The notes under the pieces: model-generated
Seen by the model: the letters and a program-made list of their open reading frames with translations, nothing else
The model's database searches: none
What the model was told of the DNA's origin: nothing
In this document: positions 16,792 to 26,736 of the stretch, one piece after another
Numbering within the stretch: position 1 is the stretch's first letter
How the letters are laid out: every line of letters begins with the position of its first letter
Made by a program: the position numbers and the translations under genes
DNA from: Mesorhizobium sp. INR15
GTDB taxonomy: Bacteria; Pseudomonadota; Alphaproteobacteria; Rhizobiales; Rhizobiaceae
Direction: 5' to 3'
Length of the DNA stretch: 64,000 bases
Assembly: GCF_015500075.1 (NCBI RefSeq)
Contig: NZ_CP045496.1
Span: forward strand, 5,404,001-5,468,000

Positions 16792-16820
16792 TTGTTTTCT
16801 TGTTTTGTTCTCATTATAGA
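16792..16820 (+). promoter_or_regulatory. predicted dnaB promoter in the 16765-16990 gap
   Basis: TTGTTT (16792-16797) and TATAGA (16815-16820) are 17 bases apart in an AT-rich stretch upstream of dnaB. It would give a leader of about 165 bases. The rest of the gap up to 16990 shows no gene or clear hairpin. Confidence 0.5.
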
Positions 16821-16990
16821 TGGGCTAGGCTCGTCGTTTCGATTCGAGTCAATTGTGATTCTTTCCACTGAAAAATCAGGGCTGTGAATCGCGGGCATCA
16901 AAGCCTATTGGACAGGCACTGGTGCAGATAAGTCAGCACCGACTTGTCCCGTTCTGATATCGAGAAGCCGGGATCGAAATCGGGGACATC

Positions 16991-18481
16991 ATGGTAGAGG
17001 CAGCGCGGAAATTCGGCGTGGCGGAAACACCGCTTTATCGCGAAGCGCCAAACAACATCGAGGCTGAGCAGGCGCTGCTTGGGGCTATCCTCGTCAACAA
17101 TGACGCCTTCTACCGCGTTTCGGACTTCCTGAAGGCCAGTCATTTCTACGAGCCGCTGCACCGCAAGATTTATGAGGTGGCATCCGAGTTCATACGTATG
17201 GGCAAGGCCGCGACCCCGATCACGCTGAAGACCTTCCTGCCGGCCGACGAGAAGGTCGGCGACATGACAGTGGCACATTATGTCGCGCTGCTGGCGGTTG
17301 AGGCCGTCACCGTGGTCAACGCCACCGACTATGGCCGCGCCATCTATGATCTTGCGACGCGCCGCGCGCTGATCACCGTCGGCGAGGACATGGTCAACAT
17401 CGCCTATGACGCGCCGGTGGACATGGCGCCCTCCGAACAGATCGAGGATGCCGAGCGCCGGCTGTTCGAACTGGCCGAGAACGGACGCTACGATGGCGGT
17501 TTCGAAAGTTTTTCCGACGCGTTGAAGAACGCCGTCGACATGGCCAGCGCCGCCTACATGCGCGACGGCCACCTGTCCGGAATTGCTACTGGCCTGCGCG
17601 ATCTTGACCATCGCATGGGCGGCCTGCAGCCGTCGGATTTGATCATCATCGCCGGCCGCCCGGGCATGGGTAAGACGTCGCTGGCCACCAACATCGCTTA
17701 CAATATCGCTGCCGCGTATGAACCCGCCCAGCAGGCCGATGGCTCGGTCAAGGCCGCCAATGGCGGCGTCGTCGGCTTCTTCTCGCTCGAAATGTCGTCG
17801 GAGCAGCTGGCCACCCGTATCATCTCCGAGCAGACCGAAATCCCGTCGTCGAAAATCAGGCGAGGCGACCTGACCGAAGCCGATTTCGGAAAGCTGGTCG
17901 CCTACACGCAAGAGAACCACAAGCGCCCGCTCTACATCGATCAGACGGGTGGTATTTCGATCGCGCAGCTGGCGGCTCGGGCCCGCCGCCTCAAGCGTCA
18001 GCGCGGGCTGGATTTGATGGTCATCGACTATATCCAGCTCATGCAGGGTTCGTCGGCCAAGGCATCGCAGAACCGCGTCCAGGAAATCACCGAGATCACC
18101 ACCGGTCTGAAGGCGCTTGGCAAAGAACTGGCCGTGCCGATCATCGCGCTCTCCCAGCTCTCGCGTCAGGTCGAAAGCCGCGACGACAAACATCCCCAGC
18201 TGTCCGACTTGCGTGAATCGGGTTCGATCGAGCAGGACGCCGACGTGGTGCTGTTCGTGTATCGCGAGGAATATTACATCAAGAACAAGGAGCCGGAAAA
18301 AGGCACGCCAGAGCATCTGGCCTGGGAAACAAAGATGGTCGAGGTCCAGGGCAAGGCCGAAGTGATCATCGCCAAGCAGCGCCATGGACCGACAGGCACC
18401 GTCAGCCTTGCCTTCCAGGGCGAGTTTACGCGCTTCTCCGACTTGGCCGAGGAACATCATATTCCAGAAAGGTTCGAGTGA
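16991..18481 (+). CDS. dnaB: replicative DNA helicase
   Basis: DnaB unwinds DNA at the replication fork as a hexameric ATPase. The 496-residue protein has the N-terminal primase-interacting domain (NIEAEQALLGAILVNN at about 23-38) and the RecA-like helicase domain with Walker A GRPGMGKTS near residue 220, Walker B DLMVIDYIQLM and SQLSRQVESRDDKHPQLSDLRESG seen as LSRQVE and LSDLRESG. A reverse-strand frame of 520 codons runs over the whole gene but is a shadow. In several related genomes alr lies between dnaB and radA; here only 48 bases separate them. Confidence 0.98.
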   Translation: MVEAARKFGVAETPLYREAPNNIEAEQALLGAILVNNDAFYRVSDFLKASHFYEPLHRKIYEVASEFIRMGKAATPITLKTFLPADEKVGDMTVAHYVALLAVEAVTVVNATDYGRAIYDLATRRALITVGEDMVNIAYDAPVDMAPSEQIEDAERRLFELAENGRYDGGFESFSDALKNAVDMASAAYMRDGHLSGIATGLRDLDHRMGGLQPSDLIIIAGRPGMGKTSLATNIAYNIAAAYEPAQQADGSVKAANGGVVGFFSLEMSSEQLATRIISEQTEIPSSKIRRGDLTEADFGKLVAYTQENHKRPLYIDQTGGISIAQLAARARRLKRQRGLDLMVIDYIQLMQGSSAKASQNRVQEITEITTGLKALGKELAVPIIALSQLSRQVESRDDKHPQLSDLRESGSIEQDADVVLFVYREEYYIKNKEPEKGTPEHLAWETKMVEVQGKAEVIIAKQRHGPTGTVSLAFQGEFTRFSDLAEEHHIPERFE

Positions 18482-18529
18482 TTTCTTGACCAGCCTTAGC
18501 CTTGGCGAATTTCAGGCGGCATCGCTCTG

Positions 18530-19933
<1,404 letters not shown>

Positions 19934-20015
19934 GGCATCGGGCCCAAAGGCGGGAACCGCTGGGAAAACCTGATGCTCCGCGCTAAGATGCGGCTCATGG
20001 AGTGGGGCGAAAAAC

Positions 20016-20663
20016 ATGCCGATTACGCTGCTTGACGGAATTCTCGTCGGCTTCACCCTGGTCTCTGCCATGCTCGCCATGGTGCGCGGCTTCTCGCGCG
20101 AGATCTTGTCCGTTGTCTCATGGGCAGCAGCGGCGGCGGCCGCCTTTTTCTTCTACAAGCCGGTCCTGCCTTTTCTCAAACCCTATGTCGAGAACGAAAA
20201 GATCGCCATGGCGGCTTCCGCCGGCGTCGTTTTCGTCATCGCGCTGATCGTGGTCAGCGTCATCACCATGAAGCTTGCTGACTGGATCATTGATTCCCGG
20301 ATTGGCGCGCTGGACCGCACACTCGGCTTCCTTTACGGCGCCGCGCGCGGCATCCTGGTTGTCGCTGTCGCGCTTCTGTTCTTCAACTGGCTGGCTGGCG
20401 CCAAGGCTCCTGGCTGGGTCACGGATGCCAAGTCGCGGCCCTTATTGGAGTCGATCGGCGCCAAGATTGAGAACCTGCTGCCCGCCGACACCGAAAATGC
20501 AATCCTAAAGAAGCTCAGCCCGAAAGCCGGCGCCGAGACTCCGGCTGCCCCGGATGCGCCGTCAACTGGGGATGATTCCAGCACACCAGCCCCCGATGAC
20601 GCTGTCACACCGCCGGCGGACAACGCTCCGGCCACTCCGGCACCGGCGGCGCCCGCGAACTGA
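20016..20663 (+). CDS. cvpA: CvpA family membrane protein
   Basis: A 215-residue inner-membrane protein of the CvpA family (colicin V production). Four hydrophobic segments occupy about residues 5-22, 30-50, 65-85 and 100-125, with the family motif MVRGFSREILSVVSWAAA seen as RGFSREILS. The last 60 or so residues are a Pro/Ala/Asp-rich disordered tail. It lies just upstream of purF as in E. coli, though purF has its own promoter here. The role remains unclear; links to peptidoglycan or envelope maintenance have been reported. Confidence 0.9.
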   Translation: MPITLLDGILVGFTLVSAMLAMVRGFSREILSVVSWAAAAAAAFFFYKPVLPFLKPYVENEKIAMAASAGVVFVIALIVVSVITMKLADWIIDSRIGALDRTLGFLYGAARGILVVAVALLFFNWLAGAKAPGWVTDAKSRPLLESIGAKIENLLPADTENAILKKLSPKAGAETPAAPDAPSTGDDSSTPAPDDAVTPPADNAPATPAPAAPAN

Positions 20664-20705
20664 CGTCGAAAAACGACGATGATGTGAACGGTTGCACGGC
20701 ACGCG

Positions 20706-20734
20706 TTGCTTTCGAGGCACTATCGCCCTATATG
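20706..20734 (+). promoter_or_regulatory. predicted purF promoter
   Basis: TTGCTT (20706-20711) and TATATG (20729-20734) are 17 bases apart, between the cvpA stop and purF. The expected transcript start near 20741 leaves a short leader with the AGCGGAG ribosome binding site. No purine operator or riboswitch was recognised. Confidence 0.5.
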
Positions 20735-20759
20735 GCGATTTTAGCGGAGCTTGAGTCCC

Positions 20760-22229
20760 ATGGCAGACGCAGACGACGTGCCTTCCGCCGAGGCCGACGA
20801 TCATTTCCATGACGAATGCGGTGTGTTCGGTATTTTTGGCCGCCAGGATGCCGCCGCCATCGTCACTCTCGGCCTGCATGCCTTGCAGCACCGAGGCCAG
20901 GAAGCAGCCGGCATCGTCTCCTATGACGGCACACAATTCCATGTTGAGCGTCATGTCGGTCTGATCGGCGACACGTTCACCAAGCAGCGCGTCATCGACA
21001 GCCTGCAAGGCAATCGTGCCATCGGCCACACCCGCTATGCCACGACCGGCGGCGCCGGCATGCGCAACATCCAGCCCTTCTTCGCCGAACTGGCCGACGG
21101 CGGCTTTGCCGTCGCCCACAACGGCAATCTGACCAACGCCATGACCGTCCAGCGCGCGCTGCAGAAACAGGGCGCGATCTTCTCCTCGACCTCCGACACC
21201 GAGACGCTGCTGCATCTCGTCGCCACCAGCAAGGAGCGCGATCTCAATTCGCGCTTCATCGACGCGGTGCGTCAGGTCGAAGGCGCCTTTTCACTGGTGG
21301 CGATGACCGCCAAGAAGATGATCGGCTGCCGCGACCCGCTTGGTATTCGCCCGCTGGTGCTCGGCGACCTCGACGGCGCCTGGATTCTTGCCTCCGAGAC
21401 TTGCGCGCTGGACATTATCGGCGCGCGTTTCGTACGCGACCTGAAGCCCGGCGAGATGGTGGTCGTCACCTCCAAGGGCATCGAGAGCCTGTTCCCGTTC
21501 GAGCCGCAGAAGACGCGTTTCTGCATTTTCGAATATGTCTATTTCGCCCGGCCGGATTCCTCGGTCGAGGGCCGCAATGTCTATGAGGTGCGCAAGCGCA
21601 TCGGCTCCGAGCTGGCGGTGGAAAGCCCTGTTGAAGCCGACATCGTCGTGCCGGTGCCGGATTCGGGCACGCCGGCCGCGATCGGCTTTTCCCAGGCAGC
21701 CGGCATTCCGTTCGAGCTTGGCATCATCCGCAACCACTATGTCGGCCGCACCTTCATCCAGCCCGGCGATTCCATCCGTCATATGGGCGTCAAGCTGAAG
21801 CACAACGCCAACCGCCGCATGATCGAAGGCAAGCGCGTGGTGCTGGTTGACGACTCGATCGTACGCGGCACCACCAGCCAGAAGATCGTGCAGATGGTGC
21901 GCGATGCCGGCGCCAAAGAAGTGCATATGCGAATCGCGTCGCCGCCGACACGTGCTTCCTGCTTCTATGGTGTCGACACGCCGGAAAAGTCGAAGCTTCT
22001 GGCCTCGCGCATGTCGATCGAGGAGATGGCCGAATTCATCCGTGTCGATTCGCTCGGCTTCCTGTCCATTGACGGCCTCTACCGTGCCGTCGGCGAAGCC
22101 GGCCGCGACAACGAGCAGCCGCAATTCTGCGATGCCTGCTTCACTGGCCAGTATCCGACCCGCTTGCTCGACTTCGAAGGCCACGACAATGTGCGCACGC
22201 TGTCGCTGCTGGCGAACAACGGGGCGTAA
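20760..22229 (+). CDS. purF: amidophosphoribosyltransferase
   Basis: PurF makes phosphoribosylamine from PRPP and glutamine, the first step of purine synthesis. I start at ATG 20760, ten bases after GCGGAG, not at the TTG at 20751. The catalytic cysteine is Cys20 (HDECGVFGIFG), so a propeptide of 19 residues would be removed, as in Bacillus-type enzymes. The glutaminase domain (IGHTRYATTG, AHNGNLTN) is followed by the PRPP motif VVLVDDSIVRGTT. A cysteine-rich Fe-S pattern is partly present at the C-terminus (FCDACFTGQYPT). The protein has 489 residues. Confidence 0.97.
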   Translation: MADADDVPSAEADDHFHDECGVFGIFGRQDAAAIVTLGLHALQHRGQEAAGIVSYDGTQFHVERHVGLIGDTFTKQRVIDSLQGNRAIGHTRYATTGGAGMRNIQPFFAELADGGFAVAHNGNLTNAMTVQRALQKQGAIFSSTSDTETLLHLVATSKERDLNSRFIDAVRQVEGAFSLVAMTAKKMIGCRDPLGIRPLVLGDLDGAWILASETCALDIIGARFVRDLKPGEMVVVTSKGIESLFPFEPQKTRFCIFEYVYFARPDSSVEGRNVYEVRKRIGSELAVESPVEADIVVPVPDSGTPAAIGFSQAAGIPFELGIIRNHYVGRTFIQPGDSIRHMGVKLKHNANRRMIEGKRVVLVDDSIVRGTTSQKIVQMVRDAGAKEVHMRIASPPTRASCFYGVDTPEKSKLLASRMSIEEMAEFIRVDSLGFLSIDGLYRAVGEAGRDNEQPQFCDACFTGQYPTRLLDFEGHDNVRTLSLLANNGA

Positions 22230-22311
22230 GGTTGCGCCAAACCGTCAATCTGCCTTATTGCGGTTCATCGTTTAACGGAAACGCCGAACCGCCGTATCCC
22301 TTTGTTTTCAC

Positions 22312-22355
22312 GCAATTCCGGACGGAAAACCGTTTCACACTTTTCCTGGAATTGC
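22312..22355. repeat. rhizobial dispersed palindromic element
   Basis: GCAATTCC (22312-22319) and GGAATTGC (22348-22355) are inverted 8-bp arms around a centre that reads ACGGAAAACCG then TTCACACTTTTCC. I recognise this kind of sequence as common between genes of Mesorhizobium and relatives. It lies between purF and the short-chain dehydrogenase gene. Copy number in the genome cannot be judged from one window. Confidence 0.5.
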
Positions 22356-22382
22356 TCTAGCCCCACTCGCGGAATTCATCGC

Positions 22383-23138
22383 ATGACTCTCGACCTTACC
22401 GGCCGCACCGCGGTCGTCACTGGTGCCTCGCGCGGCATCGGCTATTTCATCGCCAGGGAGCTCGCCGCGGCCGGCGCCCATGTCATCGCTGTCGCCCGCA
22501 CCGTTGGCGGGCTGGAAGAGCTCGACGACCAGATCAAGGCCGAGCATGCGAAAACCGGTAAGGGCGAAGCGACACTGGTACCGCTCGACCTTGCCGACAT
22601 GGCCGGCATCGACCGGCTGGGCGGCGCCATTCACGAGCGCTGGGGCAAGCTCGACATTCTTGTCGCCAATGCCGGCGTTCTCGGCGTCATCTCGCCGATC
22701 GGCCATGTCGAGGCCAAGACCTTCGAGAAAGTGATGACCATCAACGTCACCTCGACCTGGCGGCTGATCCGTTCGGTCGATCCGCTGCTCAGGCTCTCGG
22801 ACGCGGGCCGTGCGATCCTGCTGTCTTCCAACGCCGCCCATTCGGCTCGTGCCTTCTGGGCGCCCTATGCGGCTTCGAAAGCGGCGGTCGAGACGATGAT
22901 GCGCTCCTGGGCACACGAGACGCAGAGCCTGCCGCTGCGCGTCAACGCCGCCGACCCCGGCGCCACCCGCACCGCGATGCGCGCGCAGGCCGTGCCTGGC
23001 GAGGATCCGCAAACACTGCCGCATCCCTCGGAGATTGCCAGGCGCATCATACCTCTGGCCAGCCCGATGCTGACGGAAACCGGGCTGATGTTCCAGGCCA
23101 AGCACAACCGTTTCGTCGCTTACCAGCAGCCGGAGTAA
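22383..23138 (+). CDS. short-chain dehydrogenase/reductase
   Basis: A 251-residue SDR-family oxidoreductase. The start at 22383 gives MTLDLTGRTAVVTGASRGIG; the frame begins further upstream at 22302 but includes the dispersed repeat. The cofactor loop TGASRGIG is at about 13-20, NAG at 90-92 and the catalytic pair in YAASKAAVE at about 161-165. The Arg after the loop suggests NADP(H), which is inference. The substrate is unknown; it stands alone after purF and has no partner gene. Confidence 0.9.
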   Translation: MTLDLTGRTAVVTGASRGIGYFIARELAAAGAHVIAVARTVGGLEELDDQIKAEHAKTGKGEATLVPLDLADMAGIDRLGGAIHERWGKLDILVANAGVLGVISPIGHVEAKTFEKVMTINVTSTWRLIRSVDPLLRLSDAGRAILLSSNAAHSARAFWAPYAASKAAVETMMRSWAHETQSLPLRVNAADPGATRTAMRAQAVPGEDPQTLPHPSEIARRIIPLASPMLTETGLMFQAKHNRFVAYQQPE

Positions 23139-23181
23139 ATCCTTCCTTTTTGCTGGAAGAATTCCGGCGCCTCCGACGTTC

Positions 23182-23202
23182 TTCGAATGTCAGACATTCG
23201 AA
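23182..23202. promoter_or_regulatory. 21-bp palindrome before the secreted protein gene
   Basis: TTCGAATGTC (23182-23191) and GACATTCGAA (23193-23202) form perfect 10-bp arms around a single base. The palindrome ends about 19 bases before the start codon of the secreted protein, immediately before its ribosome binding site CGGAGG. It could be an operator or a hairpin controlling translation. Confidence 0.45.
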
Positions 23203-23220
23203 CCCGAACGGAGGACCACC

Positions 23221-23850
23221 ATGCGCAGACTCCTTCTCGCCACCGCCGCCGCCCTGATCGCAGCCGCGGGCGTCGCCTATTCGCAAAACGCCACGATGAG
23301 TTTCTTCGTCACCAGCGTCGGCTCCGGCAAGGGAGCCGATCTCGGCGGCCTCAAGGGCGCCGACGCGCATTGCGCCTCGCTGGCTGAAGCAGCAGGTGTC
23401 ACCGGCAAAACCTGGCATGCCTATTTGTCGAGCAGCGACACGGACGCCCGCGACCGCATCGGCAAGGGCCCATGGGTCAATGCCAAGGGTGTCAAGATTG
23501 CCGGCGATGTCGCCTCACTGCACAGCGACGCAAACGCGTTGAGCAAGCAGACGGCTCTGAATGAGAAGGGGGAAGTGGTCAATGGCCGTGGCGACACGCC
23601 CAACCGGCATGACATGCTGACCGGCTCCAAGCCCGATGGCACCAGGATTGCCGACCAGACCTGCGGCGACTGGACCCTGAGCGGGGCTGAAGGCGCTGCG
23701 ATGATGGGGCATCACGACCGGACCGGCCTCGACGATTCCGCTGCCGCTCATTCCTGGAACTCCTCGCACGCCTCGCGTGGGGGCTGCAGCCAGGAGGCGC
23801 TGAAAGGCACCGGCGGCGATGGCCTGTTCTATTGTTTTGCCATCGATTGA
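23221..23850 (+). CDS. secreted lectin-like protein of unknown function
   Basis: A 209-residue protein with a signal peptide (about 1-21, cleaved after AYS or AQ-like QN). The mature part begins MSFFVTSVGSGKGADLGGLKGADAHC and has four to five cysteines, suggesting disulfides in the periplasm. The pattern FFVTS-x-GxGxGADLGGLAGADxHC is found in a family of exported proteins, often annotated as lectin-like or DUF1554-like; I recognise the pattern but not a function. The strong CGGAGG ribosome binding site and the palindrome just upstream suggest regulated expression. It stands alone. Confidence 0.75.
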   Translation: MRRLLLATAAALIAAAGVAYSQNATMSFFVTSVGSGKGADLGGLKGADAHCASLAEAAGVTGKTWHAYLSSSDTDARDRIGKGPWVNAKGVKIAGDVASLHSDANALSKQTALNEKGEVVNGRGDTPNRHDMLTGSKPDGTRIADQTCGDWTLSGAEGAAMMGHHDRTGLDDSAAAHSWNSSHASRGGCSQEALKGTGGDGLFYCFAID

Positions 23851-23981
23851 GCCCGGGCGACGCCAAACCGGCGATCACGCGGCTGTGATGATGGGGCGGA
23901 GCGCCGTGCGCGGCGCACGCTTTCGCCGACCGCGAGGAGTTGCTAGGGTCCGCCGACTCCCACAACAACGAGGAAATCCCC

Positions 23982-24200
23982 ATGGCTTCGACCGTAGCGT
24001 TGGTCTGGTATCTGGTAATCGCCGGCCCGCAGGGCGGCATGGTGGTGCTGCCAAGCACCTTCGACAAGCGCGAGCAGTGCACCGCCGCCATCACCGAATA
24101 TCAGAAGCAGCCGACGCCGGCCGGCTGGTCGGTACAGTGCGTGCCGAGCGCATCGCCGTTCACCGACGAGGGCGACGCCGAACAACCGGCAGCGCAGTAA
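23982..24200 (+). CDS. small hypothetical protein
   Basis: A 72-residue protein, MASTVALVWYLVIAGPQGGMVVLPSTFDKREQC in its first half, starting at 23982 after a CGAGGAAAT ribosome binding site. The N-terminal 20 residues are hydrophobic, possibly a signal or anchor. Two cysteines (QCTAAITEYQ, VQCVPS) may pair. The FxxxxQC spacing resembles small exported proteins of rhizobia that include TFDKREQC-like motifs. No function is known to me. It follows the secreted protein gene and converges with osmC. Confidence 0.6.
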   Translation: MASTVALVWYLVIAGPQGGMVVLPSTFDKREQCTAAITEYQKQPTPAGWSVQCVPSASPFTDEGDAEQPAAQ

Positions 24201-24239
24201 GCGTTCAACGAGACGACCCGCGCCACTGGCGGCGGGTCG

Positions 24240-24746
24240 TCAGCGCCGCGCCACGACTGTCAGTTCCGGCTTCTGGTTGATGGTCTGGAACACGACGCAA
24301 TAGCGTTCGGTCAGTTTTATCAAGGAATCGATGCGTTCCTGTGGCTCGTCGGTGTCGAGGCCGAAGCTCAGCCGGATGGCGCGAAAGCCGACCGGCGCAT
24401 CCTTGGCAACACCAAGCGTGCCGCGAAAATCGAGGTCGCCTTCAGCCTCGACCGTGGCGGCGCCGAGCTTGAACTCCAGCGCCGTTGCCACGGCCTTCAG
24501 CGTCACGCCGGCGCACGCCACCAGCGCTTCGAGCAGCATGTCACCCGAACACAGTTCGAGCCCGGAGCCGCCGGTTGCCGGATGCAGTCCGGCAAGGGCA
24601 ATTGCCCTGCCCGTCTCGACCTTGCAGGCGATTGACTGATCGTCGATCGAGCCCCTGGCCCTTAACGTGATCAACGCGCGCGAGGCATCATCGCGATAGG
24701 CCTCCTTCAGCGGCGCCTGCATGGCCTTCAATCCGGTCGCGTCCAT
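24240..24746 (-). CDS. OsmC family protein
   Basis: A 168-residue OsmC/Ohr-family protein; the start at 24746 (MDATGLKAMQAPLK) is taken because the longer frame from 24785 has no ribosome binding site. The two redox cysteines appear in LELCSGDMLLEALVACAGVTLKA (CSGDMLL and ACAGVTL), typical of thiol peroxidases that reduce organic hydroperoxides. The last residues read FQTINQKPELTVVARR, also typical of the family. Its exact substrate cannot be told. It converges with a small hypothetical gene. Confidence 0.88.
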   Translation of the reverse strand: MDATGLKAMQAPLKEAYRDDASRALITLRARGSIDDQSIACKVETGRAIALAGLHPATGGSGLELCSGDMLLEALVACAGVTLKAVATALEFKLGAATVEAEGDLDFRGTLGVAKDAPVGFRAIRLSFGLDTDEPQERIDSLIKLTERYCVVFQTINQKPELTVVARR

Positions 24747-24871
24747 TTGCGCATTCCCTTTCGACAGTTTCTCGTATCGCCGCACGCGAACGGGCGTTTG
24801 GCAAGCGCCAGCGGAGACATCGACGCTATCACCGGCCGGTTGACCCGGCCGATGATAGATGACGCAAAGAT

Positions 24872-25750
24872 TCAGGCCTTGGCCTGCGACCTCACATGGG
24901 CGATGTAGCCACGCACGTCACCGGCCGGGCCAGCATAGGCCTTTCCGAGCTTCTTCTCCATCGCCGCCATGTATTCCTTCGCCCATTTGGGCAGGACATA
25001 GTCGATGACAGCAAGGAATTCGAGCGTCGCCGCCAGGCGGATATCGGCGATCGACGGGTTCTTGCCACCGATGAACGGCTTGCCGTCGCGGAAGAAGGAA
25101 TGGAAGACCTCGAGCGGCTCGGCAATGGCGGCTATTGCTGCTTTCTGGGCCTCCGACTTCTTGTCCGGGTGGGCATCGCTGTGGCCGACCTCGCCGGCAT
25201 ATTGCGGGAAGCCAAGTGCGGGATAGGTGGCGCGCGCCACATAGGGGTAGAGCGTGCCGATCAGGTAGAACATGGCGCTGTCGATCATGGCGCGCTTGGC
25301 TGGAGCCTTCGGATAGAATTTCTCCAGCCCATGTTTGTTTGAAAGATATTGCATGATGGCGCAGCTTTCCCACAGCACGCCACGCGGCAGTCCCTTGTCC
25401 TCGATCATCGGCGTCAGATGGGCCGGGTTGCGCGCCATGTATTCAGGCGAGCGCGTGCTGCCCCAGGCGTCGGTTTCGGCATGGTCGAGCCCGGCAGCAC
25501 GGGCAAACACCCGAACGGTCATGTTGTTGACGCTCGGCTTCAGCATGCTGATGGTCAGCGCGGGCTTCTTCGCCGGTTTCGCCTTGGCAGTGATTTTGCT
25601 GGCGGCTGCCTTTGATGCCGTCTTGGCCGCTGGCTTGGCCGACACTTTTGCCGCGGGCTTGGCGGCGGCTTTTGCTATCGGCTTTGCTGCGGTTTTTGGC
25701 GCTGCCTTGGCTGCCGGTTTCCTAGCACTCTTCGTCACTGTCTTTGCCAT
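24872..25750 (-). CDS. glutathione S-transferase-like protein with histone-H1-like N-terminal tail
   Basis: A 292-residue protein. Residues 1-64 are a Lys/Ala/Pro tail with no acidic residue and a lysine at every fourth position from 3 to 47. From about 65 a GST fold follows: N-terminal thioredoxin-like part (LKPSVNNMTVRVFARAAGL, PMIEDKGLPRGVLWES) and helical part (GKPFIGGKNPSIADIRLAATLEF). The start at 25750 has a strong GGGAGG six bases upstream, so the tail is really translated. Such tails bind DNA or polyanions in other proteins (AlgP, bacterial H1-like). The function of this combination is unknown; a start at the GST domain would be contradicted by the ribosome binding site. Confidence 0.85.
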   Translation of the reverse strand: MAKTVTKSARKPAAKAAPKTAAKPIAKAAAKPAAKVSAKPAAKTASKAAASKITAKAKPAKKPALTISMLKPSVNNMTVRVFARAAGLDHAETDAWGSTRSPEYMARNPAHLTPMIEDKGLPRGVLWESCAIMQYLSNKHGLEKFYPKAPAKRAMIDSAMFYLIGTLYPYVARATYPALGFPQYAGEVGHSDAHPDKKSEAQKAAIAAIAEPLEVFHSFFRDGKPFIGGKNPSIADIRLAATLEFLAVIDYVLPKWAKEYMAAMEKKLGKAYAGPAGDVRGYIAHVRSQAKA

Positions 25751-25777
25751 ATGATCCTCCCTTGCCTGTTCAAAACG

Positions 25778-26359
25778 TCAGTATGGATTTTTCGGTGTCC
25801 GGTCGGCCGACAATGTTTCGCGCGAACGCTCCGCCAGCGTCTGGATGGCGTCGGCGAGATGCACTTCGGCGATGTTGTAGTCACCGCGTGCGACACGGAG
25901 CTTGTGCGCCTCCATCAGCACGTCGGCATGAGTGAAACCGGCTGGCGGCTCGAAACGGTAGGAGGCGAGTTCGATCAGGAGGCCGAGCGGATCCTCGAAA
26001 TAGATCGAATCCATGAAACCGCGATCCTTGACCCCGCTGTGCTTGATGGCGCGTTCATCGAGCCGGGCGACCGCTTGCAGGAAAGTGACGCGCGACACGG
26101 CAAAGGCGATGTGGTGGACGCAGCCGGTATCAGTCGGCGTGCGGCGTTTCACAGGGTTGCGGGTCTCATCGGTGAAGATGGTGATCAGCCGGCCGTCGCC
26201 AGGATCGAAATAGAGGTGGCTTTCACTCGGCTTGTCGAGGTTGGGCTGCTCGAAGATGAAGGGCATGCCCAGCACACCTTCCCAGAAATCAATCGAGGTC
26301 TGGCGGCCGGCGCCAACCAGCGTGATGTGATGGACGCCTTGCGCTTGCAGTTTCTGCAC
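25778..26359 (-). CDS. VOC family protein (glyoxalase/dioxygenase fold)
   Basis: A 193-residue vicinal-oxygen-chelate protein. I start at the GTG at 26359, seven bases after a GGAGGGG ribosome binding site; the longer frame from 26419 lacks one. Two VOC units are visible: VHHITLVGAGRQTSIDFWEGVLGMPF and VHHIAFAVSRVTFLQAVARLDE in pieces, with DSIYFEDPLGLLIELASYRF supplying further metal ligands (His, His, Glu). The family includes ring-cleaving dioxygenases and glyoxalases; the substrate is unknown. It lies 27 bases downstream of the start of the GST gene in the same direction and may share a transcript. Confidence 0.85.
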   Translation of the reverse strand: MQKLQAQGVHHITLVGAGRQTSIDFWEGVLGMPFIFEQPNLDKPSESHLYFDPGDGRLITIFTDETRNPVKRRTPTDTGCVHHIAFAVSRVTFLQAVARLDERAIKHSGVKDRGFMDSIYFEDPLGLLIELASYRFEPPAGFTHADVLMEAHKLRVARGDYNIAEVHLADAIQTLAERSRETLSADRTPKNPY

Positions 26360-26736
26360 TGGTTTCCCCTCCGCGATACGGGTTCTGGCTACTGGCAGAG
26401 CCTGTCCGCCGCGCCGCAATGATGCATGACGAAGATCGGCATCCGCTTAAGCAGCATTTCCGACCTTGATCCGTTCCCCGGCGTTCTGCGCGCCTGCCCA
26501 AGCCTTTGGCTCCAGCTTTGTAAGAGGATGCTAAACCAATCGGCAGCGCGGCGCCAGAACCCGCAGAGCCGGGCCGGCACGATGTGTCGCGCGCATCCGA
26601 TCAAAGCCATCGCCCTGCCCCAACGCAAGCCTGCTGCTGGTGCAGCGCTGCCCTGGCGTTTCGCCCGTATAGCGTAGCGACGCAAAGCCGAGGCTCTTGC
26701 ACTGTCTTTCGCCAGCATCAGTTAGGCTCGCGCCGC
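26360..26736. other. intergenic region between VOC gene and EamA transporter
   Basis: A 377-base gap between divergent genes. A minus-strand frame (26389-26718) could code for 109 residues but shows no family, no repeated motif and no good ribosome binding site, and I do not accept it. I see no hairpin, tRNA or repeat. The promoters of both flanking genes presumably lie here. Confidence 0.5.

Noticed and set aside
16792..16830. Possible LexA box in the dnaB promoter region
   Set aside because: The alphaproteobacterial pattern GTTC-N7-GTTC is not met; only one GTTC is present in the T-rich stretch.
16898..18460. 520-codon minus-strand frame opposite dnaB
   Set aside because: It is the reverse shadow of dnaB codons with typical low-information composition and no ribosome binding site.
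26389..26718. 109-codon minus-strand frame in the gap before the first EamA gene
   Set aside because: No recognisable motif, no good ribosome binding site, composition unlike coding neighbours.
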